A model generated the notes under the pieces. It made no database searches. It had not been told where the DNA came from and worked only from the letters and a program-made list of their open reading frames with translations. Below are positions 36,794 through 46,795 of a stretch of 64,000 nt of DNA, piece by piece. The DNA comes from Desulfonema magnum (GTDB taxonomy: Bacteria; Desulfobacterota; Desulfobacteria; Desulfobacterales; 4be13): assembly GCF_017377395.1 (NCBI RefSeq), contig NZ_CP061800.1, forward strand, positions 7,797,001-7,861,000, given 5' to 3'. Each line of letters opens with the position of its first letter. Positions within the stretch are counted from its first letter, which is position 1. A program made the position numbers and the translations under genes.

Positions 36794-38260
36794 ATGGGAA
36801 CGGTCAGTTTTCTAAAGGAAAAACCGAATTTTCAATATCTCAGGCTGGCAAATGAAATTGAATCCAAAATTATGGAAGGTGAATACGCGGCCGGAGACAA
36901 ACTTCCTTCTCTGAGAAAACTGCATAAACAACTGAGGCTCAGTATCTCCACTGTATATCAGGCATATATCGAACTGGAACGGCGGGGAATTGTGGAAGCC
37001 CGCACGAAATCCGGATTTTATGTCAGACCTTTTTTGTATAATGTGTTGCCCTCTCCGAAATTAGAAAAACAAAAAAACGCGACACCGAAAAGAGTCAGTG
37101 TGAACGCTGTGGCAAATGCAATTGTCGAAGCCATGAGCGATTCGGACATCCTGCAGCTCGGCGGCGCTGTTCCCTCCTCCGAACTCCTGCCGTTCAAACA
37201 GCTTTCCAGAACATTAAAATCCGTGTCATCACAAGAGATGAAGTCGCTTATGCTGACCTATGAGCATCCCTCCGGAAATCCCGAACTCAGACGACAGATC
37301 GCAAAAAGAACCCTGGGGCTTTCCGAAAAAATAACCGCGGATGAAATCATCACGACAAATGGCTGCATAGAAGCCATCAGTTTATGTTTAAGGGCAGTGG
37401 GAAAAGCCGGAGATACAATTGCAGTGGAATCTCCCACATATCATGGCTTTTTGCAGCTCATCGAAGACCTGGGCATGTATGCTTTGGGGCTCCCCACGGA
37501 CTTAACCAGCGGCGTTGACTTAAACTGTCTTGAAAAGGCTCTGGATCGCAACACGGTCAGAGCATGTCTGTTTAACCCGAATTTTCAGAATCCGCTCGGG
37601 TTTGCCATGCCGGATGAGAAAAAACAAAAACTGGTGGCATTGCTGAATCACAAAGACATACCTGTTATTGAGGATGACCTTTGCGGGGACCTGCATTTCG
37701 GAGAAAAACGCCCTGCCACGCTGAAATCTTTTGACAAGAAAGGGCTGGTTTTATATTGCGCTTCTTTCTCAAAAACCCTCGCCCCGGGTCTGAGAGTCGG
37801 CTGGACAATGCCGGGAAGATACACGGACGCTGTAAGACGGCTCAAGCTGAATACATGTTTGGCCTCTGCAAAATTAAATCAGGCAGTCATTGCCAATTTT
37901 CTGAAAAGCGGCTCTCATGACAGACATCTGAGAAGACTGAGGAACGCGTTGAAAAATCAGATGAGCAATACGGCCCTGGCCATTGCACGCTATTTTCCCA
38001 AAGGGACCAAAATCACATCCCCCAAAGGCGGGCTTCTTTTGTGGGTGCAGTTAGATGAGGCGGTTGACAGCCTGGCATTGTATCAGGAAGCAAGAAAACA
38101 GCGCATTTCGATCCTCCCGGGGGTTATTTGTTCAAGTTTGGGTAAATATAAAAATTGTATCCGTCTCAGTTGCGGGCATCCGTGGAGCGAAAAATTGGAA
38201 AAAGGCATTATGACGCTGGGGCAGATCATCTCCGAATCAGAGAAACCGCCAAAAACATAG
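36794..38260 (+). CDS. MocR/GntR-type regulator with aminotransferase domain, 488 aa
   Basis: Residues about 14-80 are a GntR winged helix (NEIESKIMEGEYAAGDKLPS; STVYQAYIELERRGI), then a class I PLP-dependent aminotransferase domain to the end, with the PLP Lys in ASFSKTLAPGLRVGW (about 321-335). MocR proteins sense PLP or amino-compound ligands and regulate an adjacent gene. The divergent small membrane protein and the downstream radC-like gene are the immediate neighbours. Target unknown. Confidence 0.9.
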   Translation: MGTVSFLKEKPNFQYLRLANEIESKIMEGEYAAGDKLPSLRKLHKQLRLSISTVYQAYIELERRGIVEARTKSGFYVRPFLYNVLPSPKLEKQKNATPKRVSVNAVANAIVEAMSDSDILQLGGAVPSSELLPFKQLSRTLKSVSSQEMKSLMLTYEHPSGNPELRRQIAKRTLGLSEKITADEIITTNGCIEAISLCLRAVGKAGDTIAVESPTYHGFLQLIEDLGMYALGLPTDLTSGVDLNCLEKALDRNTVRACLFNPNFQNPLGFAMPDEKKQKLVALLNHKDIPVIEDDLCGDLHFGEKRPATLKSFDKKGLVLYCASFSKTLAPGLRVGWTMPGRYTDAVRRLKLNTCLASAKLNQAVIANFLKSGSHDRHLRRLRNALKNQMSNTALAIARYFPKGTKITSPKGGLLLWVQLDEAVDSLALYQEARKQRISILPGVICSSLGKYKNCIRLSCGHPWSEKLEKGIMTLGQIISESEKPPKT

Positions 38261-38373
38261 GCGTATGCAAACTAACCCGTCTGAAAATCTCATTTTTTGA
38301 AGGAGGCAAAATATTTCTCAGAAACTGTAACCCTGTCTCAGACTTCCGCAAAGGAGGGAAAAAAGCTGATAAA

Positions 38374-39033
38374 ATGAAAAAAATTAAAGAATTACCGGAA
38401 TTCAGCCGTCCTCGTGAAAAACTGAAGGAAAAGGGCGAACATGCGTTATCAGACATTGAACTGATAGCTGTTATTTTAGGAAGCGGCAACAAGGGCCAGG
38501 ATGTCCTGTCTCTTGCTTCAAAAGTCGCGAGATTGCTTGTGAAACATAAGGGAAGCATATCTTTCGACATGCTCATGAATGTCGGAGGCATTGGTCTTGC
38601 AAAAGCATCGCAGATTTTAGCGAGCTTTGAACTGGCAAGGCGATACATCGTCAAAGAATCCATCAGAATTTCAGAACCCCGTGAGGTCGTGCCGCTGCTT
38701 ACCGACATCGCAGACAAGCAGCAGGAATATTTCGTCTGCATTTCGCTAAACGGGGCAAATGAAGTCATTGAAAAAAGGATTGTCACCGTGGGACTGCTGA
38801 ATAAAACCCAGGTGCATCCGCGGGAAGTCTTCGCAGATGTCATTACAGACCGGGCCGCTTCTGTTATTTTATCCCACAATCACCCCTCGGGCGAACTCAG
38901 ACCCAGCAACAGCGATCTGAAAATTCATCATCAGCTGACAGAGGCCGGAAAAATACTCGGGATTACAGTGCTGGATCATATTATCATCTCCAAAAAAGGA
39001 TACTATAGTTTCCAGGAACAAGGCATAATTTAG
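38374..39033 (+). CDS. radC: RadC-family (JAMM/MPN) protein, 219 aa
   Basis: An HhH-type N-terminus (FSRPREKLKEKGEHALSDIEL..GGIGLAKASQIL) leads into a JAMM domain with SHNHPSGELRPSNSD, a complete zinc-binding HxH..D set. RadC proteins are widespread, often beside mobile elements, with no firm role in repair. The open frame extends upstream to 38155 and into the MocR gene; ATG 38374 is chosen because family similarity starts there, although the GGAGG is about 16 bases away. Confidence 0.9.
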   Translation: MKKIKELPEFSRPREKLKEKGEHALSDIELIAVILGSGNKGQDVLSLASKVARLLVKHKGSISFDMLMNVGGIGLAKASQILASFELARRYIVKESIRISEPREVVPLLTDIADKQQEYFVCISLNGANEVIEKRIVTVGLLNKTQVHPREVFADVITDRAASVILSHNHPSGELRPSNSDLKIHHQLTEAGKILGITVLDHIIISKKGYYSFQEQGII

Positions 39034-39358
39034 ACCCGGGGTTTTCAGAAAAACCTCTGAAAGCGTGTTTGAAAAGTAAAGAATATGAGTAATCATAAGT
39101 GGCTGTTTTTTTTGCCACGAAGGCACGAAGGTTCACGAAGTCTCTTTGTGTCACTTTGTGGCTTCGTGCCTTTGTGGCTCATCTTTTTGCAGCGAAGACA
39201 CCGGGAGCCTGTCCGAAAAGTAATCAGACAAGGCGATTTTATTACAACCCGTGGAGGATCCCCGGTTCACTGCCATTAAGTTAAGCTTCCGGAGTGCGAA
39301 AATTATTTTTCGCATCCCTGCCGGAAACTCTTTTTGCCACCCCGGATGAGTCTTAACT
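39034..39358. repeat. Intergenic repeats before the insertion sequence
   Basis: 39108-39195 is the CACGAAG palindrome (also at 17390 and 53552). 39288-39345 is a GGAGTGCGAAAATTATTTTTCGCA hairpin in two arms with CCGGAA ends. No gene seen. Confidence 0.7.
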
Positions 39359-40841
39359 TAACTAAAGTATACCACTCTTTTTATTCTTGTTATTTATTAT
39401 CAGTAAGTTACAAAACACTTTTTGATCACATGTTATGCAACTTATTGAATATAAAATATTTATTTCCGGTCTCCGTATTTCTGTATTTTTTCTTGCTTTT
39501 TCGCTCTCATATTCTGTATATAATAATTGAGGTATATACTGAAATTTCAACAGAAAAAAAAAGGAGATGATAAAATGGGCAGAAGAGCAAAAAAAACAAA
39601 ATGTTCGGGACTGATCAGACGGCTGACCGGCAGAACTCTGAGATTTCTCGTTATCGGAGCCGGTTTTCCTTATCACAAATCTCCGCATCTGTATCAGCGG
39701 ATATGGGTTTTCATTCTTCTCCCTTTTTTGGAGGAGGACACACTTAACGAACTCAGCGGAAAATACGGCGGAGGTCTTCGCACACTTTACCGACTTCTGA
39801 TGCGGCACCCGGAAGCATTTGAAAGACTGCTCCGCATGCTGGCCATGCCCCTGTTTTTCGAACTCCTCCGGAATTTCGGCATTTCCGACGCCACGACACG
39901 GAGCCGCAGACGGATCCGGATCATTTTTGACGACACAAAAGCCGAGAAATCCGGTAAGTATATGGAATTCATTCATAAATTTTTTGACAACGCCAAAGAC
40001 CGTTACATCATGGGCTGCAATTTCGTCCTCATGCTGGCAGTTTCCGGCGACACGGTGATCCCGCTCTCCTTTGTTCTGTGGCTGCCTGCGGAGCATCCTG
40101 ACCATCGCCCGAAAAACGATATCGTGCGGGACGAGATTATGCGCCTGAAGAAAGCATGCGACATCCGGGGCTGCGACCTCGGAGAGGTCGAACTCCTTTT
40201 CGACAGCGCGTATCATGTGCAGAAAGTTATGAATGCCGCCGATGCCGCCGGATTCCGAATTGTCAGCAAAGCTGACAACAGACATAAATTCGAATTTGAG
40301 GAGGAACTGCTGACGCCGTCGGAAATTATAGAAAAGGTGGCGGAACGTCAGTGGAAATATCTGGAAAAAGATCATTTTTATCAGCGGATTAAGGCACATC
40401 ACCATGTTTATGGCGAAGTGGTTCTCATACTCCGCCGACGCCGCCTGAGTAACGGAAAAACCATCTGTGACGTGCTTATCTGCAACAAATCTTTCTACAA
40501 TGCGGTGAGAATTCACAAATGCTATAAGAGACGATGGAAAATCGAAATGCATTTCAAATATTACAAGCAATATCTGCTGCTTGGCAAATCCGGATTCCGG
40601 AAAATCGGTTCGATCCGATCTCATCTGTCGTGCGTTGCAACAGCGGGTCTGATCGCGGGTCTTTTCCGTCATCAGTTTCCCCGGAAAATAAGTTTCCTCA
40701 CGGCGGTAAAGCTGCCCAGGAGGGAACTATGGGACGTATAACCATTTCATTTCAATAACTTGCATCTAATTTTCCAAAAATAAGTTCCATAACATACTGA
40801 TATTAAATATGTAGAATTAAAAAACGATTATACTTTAGTTA
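39359..40841 (+). mobile_element. Intact insertion sequence, about 1.48 kb, with one transposase gene
   Basis: The left end TAACTAAAGTATACCACTC at 39359 matches the inverse of the right end at 40841 (TAACTAAAGTATAATCG), giving imperfect terminal repeats of about 28 bp that also share a TTTTTTATTC-like tail. One transposase gene fills it. No clear target duplication is seen. The right end abuts a fragment of another transposase. Confidence 0.85.
39575..40741 (+). CDS. DDE transposase (IS4/IS701-like), 388 aa
   Basis: AAGGAG precedes ATG 39575 by about 8 bases. Catalytic-looking residues are IIFDDTKAEKSGK (first D, about 131), LLFDSAYH (second D) and the C-terminal YKRRWKIEMHFKYYKQYL with the final E, as in the YREK-type signature of IS4-group enzymes. 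The C-terminus continues LLGKSGFRKIGSIRSH. The frame is intact and the termini match, so the element may be mobile. Confidence 0.85.
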   Translation: MGRRAKKTKCSGLIRRLTGRTLRFLVIGAGFPYHKSPHLYQRIWVFILLPFLEEDTLNELSGKYGGGLRTLYRLLMRHPEAFERLLRMLAMPLFFELLRNFGISDATTRSRRRIRIIFDDTKAEKSGKYMEFIHKFFDNAKDRYIMGCNFVLMLAVSGDTVIPLSFVLWLPAEHPDHRPKNDIVRDEIMRLKKACDIRGCDLGEVELLFDSAYHVQKVMNAADAAGFRIVSKADNRHKFEFEEELLTPSEIIEKVAERQWKYLEKDHFYQRIKAHHHVYGEVVLILRRRRLSNGKTICDVLICNKSFYNAVRIHKCYKRRWKIEMHFKYYKQYLLLGKSGFRKIGSIRSHLSCVATAGLIAGLFRHQFPRKISFLTAVKLPRRELWDV

Positions 40842-41037
40842 CGTCACTCCCGATGCTTATTTCTCCACAGGTCCGGCCTTTCTGACACTTAAAGAAGCCG
40901 TTAACGAAAAAGGCGAACTGTCTGTTCATCTTGTCACCCGTGCGAAGAATAATTATGTGGGATACCTTGTCCCCGAAGACAGTTCGGAAAAGAGGTTCCG
41001 GGAAAAAGACAAAGGAAGGGCCGACAAAGCCCCGTAA
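40842..41037 (+). pseudogene. Transposase remnant next to the IS
   Basis: Reading from just inside the right terminal repeat gives YVTPDAYFSTGPAFLTLKE and on to LSVHLVTRAKNNYVGYL, ending at TAA about 41037. This is the DAYF..LVTRA..N..GY central part of a different transposase family; both ends are missing. Confidence 0.7.
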
Positions 41038-41233
41038 GAGCGGCAAATATGCCGCCCTTAAGGGGCTTGCTCGGCCCTTCCCTAAAGCTGTTCTAATCAG
41101 GTTTTTTGATCCGATCCGGCCGGACAGCCTGTCATTCCTGCGAAAGCAGGAATCCACTGCTCCCCGAAGCATGCCATCTGCCAAAAATAGATTCCTGGTT
41201 TCGCAGGAATGACAAAAAAAAATTTTATTATCG
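41017..41233. repeat. GGAAGGGCCGA palindrome and a degenerate CTCGATG-family element
   Basis: 41015-41085 has GGAAGGGCCGACAAAGCCCC facing GGGGCTTGCTCGGCCCTTCC. 41100-41233 has the TCATTCCTGCGAAAGCAGGA hairpin and a right end TTATCGAGT, but its left terminus is lost. Confidence 0.75.
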
Positions 41234-41800
41234 AGTGTTAGGTGTATCTGTTGGTTCGGTCTTAATTTTTTTGGGCATTCCAAGCAATATCCAGCCTTTA
41301 GGCTCTTCAGCAACAATCCATTCTTTAGCAACAGGGTGACTGGCAAAGTACAGACTGTTGTTTACACGAAGAAGATAAAAATATTTGTACGGATCATATG
41401 GTCCGTACTCCCAGACTGATTTGTTGAATTCAAGAACACCATTTTCAAAATTGGCTATCCGTTTCAGAACCCATGATGTGATATCTCCCCTTGCATAGTA
41501 AACAATATCAAAGCGTCCGTCAGCACGCTTCCTGATCGTGAGGTGTACGACGCCATCATGCCAGTATGAGGAATCCCATTGACCGGTAATGTCAGCCTGC
41601 CTGACAAGCCATTGACTGAGCCTGGGCGAAAGATCAGATGAATCAATTTCTGCTCCGAGAAGTTCTTTTTCAATTACTTCAGTGCTTAACTCGTTTACCC
41701 AGCTTGGGCTAATGTCAGACTGCTTTTGCAAAACCTGGCTCTCATGGTAGCTGCAACCACAAAAAATAACGATCAAAAAAAGAATATATCTCATTTTCAT
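41228..41800 (-). CDS. Lipoprotein of unknown function, 190 aa
   Basis: A signal (MRYILFLIVIFCGC) ends in a lipobox with Cys at 16. The body is soluble and polar with Trp/Tyr-rich beta segments (TGQWDSSYWHDGVVHLTIRK; FDIVYYARGDITSW). No family recognised. Its last residues (PTDTPNTR) and stop codon are encoded by a GTGTTAGGT word and the end of the miniature element at 41100-41233, so the native C-terminus was probably altered. Confidence 0.7.
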   Translation of the reverse strand: MKMRYILFLIVIFCGCSYHESQVLQKQSDISPSWVNELSTEVIEKELLGAEIDSSDLSPRLSQWLVRQADITGQWDSSYWHDGVVHLTIRKRADGRFDIVYYARGDITSWVLKRIANFENGVLEFNKSVWEYGPYDPYKYFYLLRVNNSLYFASHPVAKEWIVAEEPKGWILLGMPKKIKTEPTDTPNTR

Positions 41801-41890
41801 AAACCTGTTAATAAGCCCTCGAATAAGCCTTTCCTATCCGGTTCAGTATTGGTTGTTAAGGAGATAACTCTTTAATTTTATTTATATATC

Positions 41891-44539
41891 ATTTCAATCC
41901 TTGTTTTGATGGAAGTGGTTCTCAAAGAATTTTGAACTCTAATTTTTCAGCCCCTGCCGGGTGTTTCAATCCTTGTTTTGATGGAAGTGGTTCTCAAAGA
42001 AGTTTGATCTGATTATTTGTGACGAGGCTCACCGTAGTTTCAATCCTTGTTTTGATGGAAGTGGTTCTCAAAGTCACCAATGTCAGATGCTTTCCCTGCC
42101 TCTGTATGTTTCAATCCTTGTTTTGATGGAAGTGGTTCTCAAAGATTTTGCGGCCTCGGCATGATATTCGGAGAGATCATGTTTCAATCCTTGTTTTGAT
42201 GGAAGTGGTTCTCAAAGAATTTTGAACTCTAATTTTTCAGCCCCTGCCGGGTGTTTCAATCCTTGTTTTGATGGAAGTGGTTCTCAAAGAAGTTTGATCT
42301 GATTATTTGTGACGAGGCTCACCGTAGTTTCAATCCTTGTTTTGATGGAAGTGGTTCTCAAAGTGACCGGCTTCGGCTCGGAAAAATATTGCTATCTGGG
42401 TTTCAATCCTTGTTTTGATGGAAGTGGTTCTCAAAGCTGGCAAAACCCACACTTCCCTCTTGATAGCGTGTTTCAATCCTTGTTTTGATGGAAGTGGTTC
42501 TCAAAGACTATCAGAATGCTGACGCCCCGGGAAGAGGCATATGTTTCAATCCTTGTTTTGATGGAAGTGGTTCTCAAAGCGCCAATCCTCATATTGCAGC
42601 TTGCCCGGAAAAGGGTTTCAATCCTTGTTTTGATGGAAGTGGTTCTCAAAGGAGGAGTGGATAGTGATGCAGATCGCCGAGGCTCTCGTTTCAATCCTTG
42701 TTTTGATGGAAGTGGTTCTCAAAGCGAGCTTTCAGCAGTCACTTCCGGTTCCTCAGCCTCGTTTCAATCCTTGTTTTGATGGAAGTGGTTCTCAAAGTAA
42801 GGCGGAGCGTGATGCTGATATTTTTGTCCTCAAGTTTCAATCCTTGTTTTGATGGAAGTGGTTCTCAAAGCTTCGGAGCGTGCGGCGATAGAGGAATCCT
42901 ATCACGGTTTCAATCCTTGTTTTGATGGAAGTGGTTCTCAAAGTGACAATTATCCTCAATCCCATCCTTGATAACGCTGGTTTCAATCCTTGTTTTGATG
43001 GAAGTGGTTCTCAAAGCCGGAAGATGTGTATTATGAGATTGTGACGGCCCAGTTTCAATCCTTGTTTTGATGGAAGTGGTTCTCAAAGCCGGAAGATGTG
43101 TATTATGAGATTGTGACGGCCCAGTTTCAATCCTTGTTTTGATGGAAGTGGTTCTCAAAGGAACTGTTTCCGAGTGTCCGCAGAACATTGGGAAGTTTCA
43201 ATCCTTGTTTTGATGGAAGTGGTTCTCAAAGGGATACGAACATCCCGGAATGCCCCGGTTTTTTATGTTTCAATCCTTGTTTTGATGGAAGTGGTTCTCA
43301 AAGCCGGACGAAACGACTTTCCTCATGAATGTCATGGGGTTTCAATCCTTGTTTTGATGGAAGTGGTTCTCAAAGCGATGTGAACCTCTACCGTCGGATT
43401 TCCCTCATCATGTTTCAATCCTTGTTTTGATGGAAGTGGTTCTCAAAGCTATGACATTTTCAATGATTATTCTAAATTTGTGTTGTTTCAATCCTTGTTT
43501 TGATGGAAGTGGTTCTCAAAGTGCCTATGGAAGTAGGCATAACAATAGGAATTTATAAGTTTCAATCCTTGTTTTGATGGAAGTGGTTCTCAAAGTTGGG
43601 ATCGGACACGGATCGTCATCCGCAATCCTCGTTTCAATCCTTGTTTTGATGGAAGTGGTTCTCAAAGAAAAAGGGTGCGAACCCTTTAAATGGGAAAGGA
43701 GTTTGTTTCAATCCTTGTTTTGATGGAAGTGGTTCTCAAAGTTGAATACGCCCCGATTGATCCGGATTTCGCTCCTGTGTTTCAATCCTTGTTTTGATGG
43801 AAGTGGTTCTCAAAGTACGACTTTCTTCATCTGCCGGTGGGTAGTACGTGGTTTCAATCCTTGTTTTGATGGAAGTGGTTCTCAAAGAGCGGACGTTTAT
43901 GACTCTTCAAAACATGATTTTTGTTTCAATCCTTGTTTTGATGGAAGTGGTTCTCAAAGACTCAGGATGATGCAAGAGACGGGTGGGAAGCGATGTTTCA
44001 ATCCTTGTTTTGATGGAAGTGGTTCTCAAAGCGGGGAACGGTGGCAAGCCCGGAATAACGCAGATGTGTTTCAATCCTTGTTTTGATGGAAGTGGTTCTC
44101 AAAGGATATAAGGCCGCTGAATTTGGCGCAGCCTGAAAAGTTTCAATCCTTGTTTTGATGGAAGTGGTTCTCAAAGGGGGCTTTGAATGATTTTATAATA
44201 TTTCCAGCCATGTGTTTCAATCCTTGTTTTGATGGAAGTGGTTCTCAAAGAGTTATAAAAATGATGCTGTAATCAGTGCTGTAATGTTTCAATCCTTGTT
44301 TTGATGGAAGTGGTTCTCAAAGCGCGTAAAACGGATAGTTACACCCAGATCGGACATGGTTTCAATCCTTGTTTTGATGGAAGTGGTTCTCAAAGTGGCT
44401 ATAGCTAATTTCAGTTTGGCGGTTGGCGAGTTTCAATCCTTGTTTTGATGGAAGTGGTTCTCAAAGGTACGGGTTGCTGTTCGATGTCCGAGCCGTTCTA
44501 AAGTTTCAATCCTTGTTTTGATGGAAGTGGTTCTCAAAG
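41891..44539 (-). CRISPR. CRISPR array 1: 37 repeats of 37 nt, 36 spacers (type I-B associated)
   Basis: On the plus strand each repeat begins GTTTCAATCCTTG and ends GTGGTTCTCAAAG. Read on the minus strand repeats end in GGATTGAAAC, the usual 3' handle, so transcription is leftward. The first repeat on the left (41891) has a changed base (ATTTC), as expected for the leader-distal end; the right end adjoins an AT-rich leader and cas2. Spacers are about 33-37 nt. Spacers 1 and 2 recur as spacers 5 and 6, and spacers 16 and 17 are identical. Confidence 0.98.
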
Positions 44540-44941
44540 TCCATTTTCAAGATTTTTGATTTAATATCAAAAACTTAATATATTTTTTCAAAGAGCGATA
44601 TTTATTTGTATCAGACCTTTTCGGGACCTTTGAGTGCATAATGCTGACCTGTCAGAGTAGCGTGAACCTTCTGTTTTTTTAGAATAAAATTATTTTAACA
44701 TATTTTTTTCGAATAATTCTGTCATAAAGAATGTCAAAATTATTTTTTCTTTTACCCCTAAAAAAAAGTAAAGTCAAGCAGTTTTTTTCAGGCAGGGCGG
44801 TGCGGGGGATCGCAGGATCTCATCCGAAAAACTGCGACGCTCCGCATCTTATTAACGCCCTGAAATAATAATAGATAATAAAATCCGTCACAACCGGAAA
44901 CACTCAGACGCGGCAATCAACCCCCGCGTCTCAGTCATCCA
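44540..44941 (-). promoter_or_regulatory. CRISPR leader of array 1
   Basis: About 400 AT-rich bases between the last repeat and the cas2 stop codon. The proximal 150 bases (TTTTTGATTTAATATC, long A/T runs) have no gene. As the array is transcribed leftward, this holds its promoter and the site of spacer integration. Confidence 0.8.
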
Positions 44942-45238
44942 TCAGAAGAACTCAGCGAGGATCTCGTCATTCACCAGCTTCCGGTCAAACCCCTGTCCCA
45001 TCACCTTTATCCGCCTGAAATCATCCTGACAAAAAGGAAAAAGATAAACACTATCTGTTTTCTCATTGATCAGACTGAGGCATTTCTCGCCCAGCTCATC
45101 AAAACGATTTGATTCCAAGCGGCCCAGGAAAACACTCTTCTGGACCCTTATCAGCCCGTATTGCTTACACGCCTTAGCAACCTTATTCCGGACCTTATTC
45201 TCTGAAATATCATAAATAATCCAAACAAGCACAGACAT
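44942..45238 (-). CDS. cas2: CRISPR-associated Cas2, 98 aa
   Basis: The ferredoxin-like start MSVLVWIIYDISENKVRNKVA includes the metal-binding Asp of YDI, followed by KQYGLIRVQKSVFLG. AGGAGG precedes ATG 45238 by 6 bases; the frame could extend upstream but those residues are overlap with cas1. Cas2 bridges Cas1 dimers in the spacer integration complex. It starts 10 bases after the cas1 stop. Confidence 0.95.
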   Translation of the reverse strand: MSVLVWIIYDISENKVRNKVAKACKQYGLIRVQKSVFLGRLESNRFDELGEKCLSLINEKTDSVYLFPFCQDDFRRIKVMGQGFDRKLVNDEILAEFF

Positions 45239-45248
45239 AACCATCCTC

Positions 45249-46331
45249 CTAAAACTCCTGAATATCGAGCCAATCTGCCCTGTCAACCTTGTCCTCGGCC
45301 AGCAGAACATTTGCCAAGCGGTGGGCCTCATGCAGTATGACATATCGGCGTCTCACATTTTTTTTGCGATATCGTATACGCTCATCCAGAAGCATATTCA
45401 TTGACTCAGCAACAATTGGTTTACCTTTCTGATTCAGTGAAACTGCCTCAACCATCACAGAAGCACAAGTATCTGAAGCTGATATAGATTTCTTTGACCG
45501 GCTTTGAGACAGGGGAGCCTCGGCAAAATCGAAATAATCATCCCTGACCTTTCTGCCCGTAAACATATAAACAGCGGCCATTTCTGCATAAATACGAAAC
45601 AACTCAATCATATCAAAAACCAGAGATTTCTTATTATAGTTATCCGTATGCATAAACCCCAGATACGGATCAAGACCCGCAAGAATGCAGGCCTTTTCCA
45701 CCCGGGAATAAAGAATCCCGTAAAAATAGTTCAGAACCGCATTAAAAGGATCTTTGGCAGGACGTTTCGAGCGTTTCTCGAACCGGTATTTATCCGGCAT
45801 CAGCTTAGACAGACATTGAAAATAAGCCCTGCCTGCCGCGCCCTCCAGTCCCCGGATCCGTTCCCTGGCATCCTCAAGACGCTGCCCCCGGACCTCCAGA
45901 CCCGCCATGGCGTTCTCAATCGTGTTGAGCGGCTTCCTGAAAAGCGTTTCTTTTCCGGGGCGGGCATACATCAGTTTTTTCAGAAAGCGGATCTGATGAT
46001 CCATTTTCTGACGGATCATATCTATGACCAGCTCCAAACCGAGGGACTGATCCGCAGTCTCCAACTGTTTTCTGCGAATCAGGGCCGTACTTCCCATCTT
46101 GGAGAACCACACCCTCCCCACCGGATCATCATAACCATCCAAAAACACAACATCAATATTATGCTCCATGGCCAGAACAATGGCCTGACTCGAAATCATA
46201 GCCTTGTTTGAAATCACAAGTGACTCAACCTTCATCGGGGACCTGTCCGCGGCCCTGTCTCCTGCCTTTAAGCGGAAACACCCGTCTTTCTGCGTAATAA
46301 GAGTACCAGGAGTATTGATAAAAAGCTGCAT
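45249..46331 (-). CDS. cas1: CRISPR-associated Cas1 integrase, 360 aa
   Basis: The N-terminal beta domain starts MQLFINTPGTLITQKDGCF and the helical domain carries the metal ligands: Glu in LNYFYGILYSRVEKA, His in LGFMHTDNYNKKS and Asp in LVFDMIELFR. GGAAG lies about 6 bases before ATG 46331, which trims a 36-codon upstream extension. Cas1 integrates new spacers at the leader end, with Cas2 and Cas4. Confidence 0.97.
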   Translation of the reverse strand: MQLFINTPGTLITQKDGCFRLKAGDRAADRSPMKVESLVISNKAMISSQAIVLAMEHNIDVVFLDGYDDPVGRVWFSKMGSTALIRRKQLETADQSLGLELVIDMIRQKMDHQIRFLKKLMYARPGKETLFRKPLNTIENAMAGLEVRGQRLEDARERIRGLEGAAGRAYFQCLSKLMPDKYRFEKRSKRPAKDPFNAVLNYFYGILYSRVEKACILAGLDPYLGFMHTDNYNKKSLVFDMIELFRIYAEMAAVYMFTGRKVRDDYFDFAEAPLSQSRSKKSISASDTCASVMVEAVSLNQKGKPIVAESMNMLLDERIRYRKKNVRRRYVILHEAHRLANVLLAEDKVDRADWLDIQEF

Positions 46332-46795
46332 TATATCTTCCTTTCTTGGAGTGTTAAACTTACAAATTGGCATAGATAAATACCTAACCATAAGTTTTTG
46401 TATATTTATTTGTAAAGAAAAGCACAAAAATTTCTGCACATGTACTTAATTCTTAAAAGGTTGAGCATCAATGGAGTGCGGAAATGGAGCCGCTAGGCGG
46501 AATTTTCGCATACTTCCGAAATGCGAAAATTCCGCCTAGCGGCTCCATTTTCGCACTCCCTTTTTACGGGCTATACATGCCTGCAAACCAAGGACTCTGC
46601 CAAACTGAAAGTTCGGCACTCCATGATAGAGTTTTTTTAAAATTTACTGATTCTGACGGAATTTGGGGAGGCCCGGAAATATGACAGCGGACAAAGCGTC
46701 GGAATCAGTCATGCTGACCGGCCTCCCCAAAATCCGTCAGAATCAGTAAATTTATATTGATAACAACCTGTATTCTTTGAAAAAAAATATTTTTT
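46332..46795. repeat. Two large palindromes between cas4 and cas1
   Basis: 46473-46559 is an 87-bp near-perfect palindrome with arms GGAGTGCGGAAATGGAGCCG, related to the GCACTCC core family. 46639-46753 has termini AAATTTACTGATTCTGACGG facing their inverse, the same family as 54743-54949. 46378-46396 is a CCTAACCATAAGTTTT terminus. No gene seen. Confidence 0.85.

Noticed and set aside
39362..40672. A 436-codon minus-strand frame opposite the transposase
   Set aside because: It mirrors a well-supported transposase; no family likeness or ribosome site.
41891..44539. Plus-strand transcription of array 1
   Set aside because: Repeat handle GGATTGAAAC, the altered leftmost repeat and the AT-rich flank on the right all support minus-strand transcription.
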